A stretch of DNA of 21,131 bases from Candidatus Levyibacteriota bacterium (GTDB taxonomy: Bacteria; Patescibacteriota; Microgenomatia; Levybacterales; UBA12049). The stretch is from contig JACPDD010000021.1 of NCBI GenBank assembly GCA_016184205.1, forward strand, positions 1-21,131, in the 5' to 3' direction. A program made the translations under genes and the position numbers. Numbering within the stretch: position 1 is the first letter of the stretch; the number at the start of each line of letters is the position of its first letter. The notes below the pieces were generated by a model. The model was given only the letters and a program-made list of their open reading frames with translations. It was not told the origin of the DNA and did not search any database. Shown here piece by piece: positions 20,397-21,131 of the stretch.

Positions 20397-21131
20397 ATGA
20401 AAATTGATGGAAAAGTTCTTGCAAAAGTAATCACTTCTCAAATAGGAAAAGAGCTTAAAGGTGTACCCAAAATTACTCTTGCAATAGTGACTCTTGGTCC
20501 GGAAGATGCGTGGGAACATTATGTTGCTCAGAAAATTAAACTCGCAAGAGAACTTGGAATACAGACTCGTTTAATAAACATTAAAGAACCTACCGAGGAA
20601 AAACTTATTACAACAATTCAACAATTAAACAATGACGCAGATGTTGCCGGCATAATTGTCCAGCGTCCGCTCACACGCCATATCCAAGGAGAAAAAATTA
20701 CTTACGCGGTTTCACCCAAAAAAGATGTTGACGGATTTATTAAAAACTCCTTTTTCAAACCTCCTGTCTGGCTGGCAGTAAAAGACATACTAGAATATGC
20801 TTATCGCAAATCGCAAATCGCAAATCGACGAACGACAGGCGACGAACGAGATGCATTAGCCGAATGGCTGAAATCTCAAAAAATAACCGTTCTAGGAAAA
20901 GGAGAAACTGCAGGTATGCCTGTTATCGAAGGCCTGCGAGGATTAGGGTCGGACCCTAATATTATCGACTCACAAACTCCGAACAAAGATGAGATTGTTA
21001 AAAACTCCGACATTATTATTTCTGCGGTGGGGAGGTCAGGAGTTTTCAAAGTCGAGGATTTAAAACAAGGCGTTATTGTTATAGGAATAGGACTTCATAG
21101 GGAAGACACAAAACTAAAACCGGATTTTGAC
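20397..21131 (+). CDS. folD: Methylene-THF dehydrogenase/cyclohydrolase, 3' truncated
   Basis: Bifunctional one-carbon enzyme making 10-formyl-THF from 5,10-methylene-THF. The frame is open from ATG 20397 to the window edge (245 codons). Catalytic Tyr42 and Lys46 lie in HYVAQKIKLA. IIVQRPLTRHIQGEK and KKDVDGF carry the conserved Gln and Asp. The nucleotide-binding part follows as ITVLGKGETAGMP, then IIISAVGRSG and GVIVIGIG. The usual PCTP motif is PPVW here. About 18-20 extra residues (around 137-156) lie between the hinge helix and the Rossmann strand, encoded by short tandem repeats. The start is set by the extended -10 box 6 nt upstream. The C-terminal end lies outside the window. Confidence 0.9.
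   Translation, partial: MKIDGKVLAKVITSQIGKELKGVPKITLAIVTLGPEDAWEHYVAQKIKLARELGIQTRLINIKEPTEEKLITTIQQLNNDADVAGIIVQRPLTRHIQGEKITYAVSPKKDVDGFIKNSFFKPPVWLAVKDILEYAYRKSQIANRRTTGDERDALAEWLKSQKITVLGKGETAGMPVIEGLRGLGSDPNIIDSQTPNKDEIVKNSDIIISAVGRSGVFKVEDLKQGVIVIGIGLHREDTKLKPDFD
20804..20849 (+). repeat. Tandem repeat insertion inside folD
   Basis: Three perfect TCGCAAA units (20804-20824) plus TCG are followed by two copies of CGACGAACGA (20826-20835 and 20840-20849). Together they encode the Arg/Lys/Gln/Asn-rich segment YRKSQIANRRTTGDER, which has no counterpart in ordinary FolD. The reading frame is kept. Confidence 0.75.

Noticed and set aside
1..21131. tRNA, rRNA and other standard RNA genes
   Set aside because: I looked through the gaps for tRNA arms and CCA ends, tmRNA, SRP and RNase P signatures and found none.

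Overview
The window is AT-rich bacterial DNA with short intergenic gaps. It reads like a member of the Candidate Phyla Radiation (Patescibacteria), most likely Microgenomates-like; this is inferred from style, not from a marker tree. The signs are a compact type IV pilus locus with many small prepilins, a short delta-prime-like clamp-loader subunit, gene starts placed 6-7 nt behind a -10 box (probably leaderless), and 7-nt degenerate tandem repeats in junctions and inside coding sequence. TGA is an ordinary stop here, so the recoded-UGA lineages are excluded.

Layout. 1-450 (+): 3' part of a Cys-rich, Pro/Thr-linker surface protein. 437-9153 (-): type IV pilus block, in transcription order pilB, pilT, pilC, a pilA-like pilin, pilD, then six minor prepilin loci that are partly decayed. 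9221-11092 (+): holB-like gene and alr. 11094-12939 (-): a two-gene ABC-2 exporter. 12940-13273: intergenic region with a candidate structured RNA. 13274-17146 (+): gyrB, two unrecognised proteins, a 26-codon mini-ORF and ppa. 17207-19657 (+): gyrA. 19654-20355 (-): a TPR protein. 20397-end (+): folD, cut by the window edge.

The main find is a 264-bp insertion at 3349-3612 in the minor-prepilin cluster. It has 10-bp terminal inverted repeats, is flanked by a 10-bp direct repeat, and encodes essentially only a GIY-YIG nuclease domain. Removing it with one copy of the direct repeat restores a normal prepilin start, a TTG overlapping the pilD stop and reading MTFLSKTKEGFTLVELVIV. In its present state the nuclease ORF reads out of the element, in frame, into the mature pilin. 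It therefore looks like a minimal GIY-YIG mobile element that captured a prepilin.

The same cluster shows other remodelling. Three leaders are built from 7-nt repeats plus a small hairpin, one of them with a second 31-bp hairpin-bearing insert. One PilV-like gene has an in-frame TAA, one GspG-like gene is cut short, and pilD lacks an ATG/GTG/TTG start ahead of its conserved N-terminus. The pilus motor genes (pilB, pilT, pilC) look intact. A 7-nt repeat insertion is also found inside folD.
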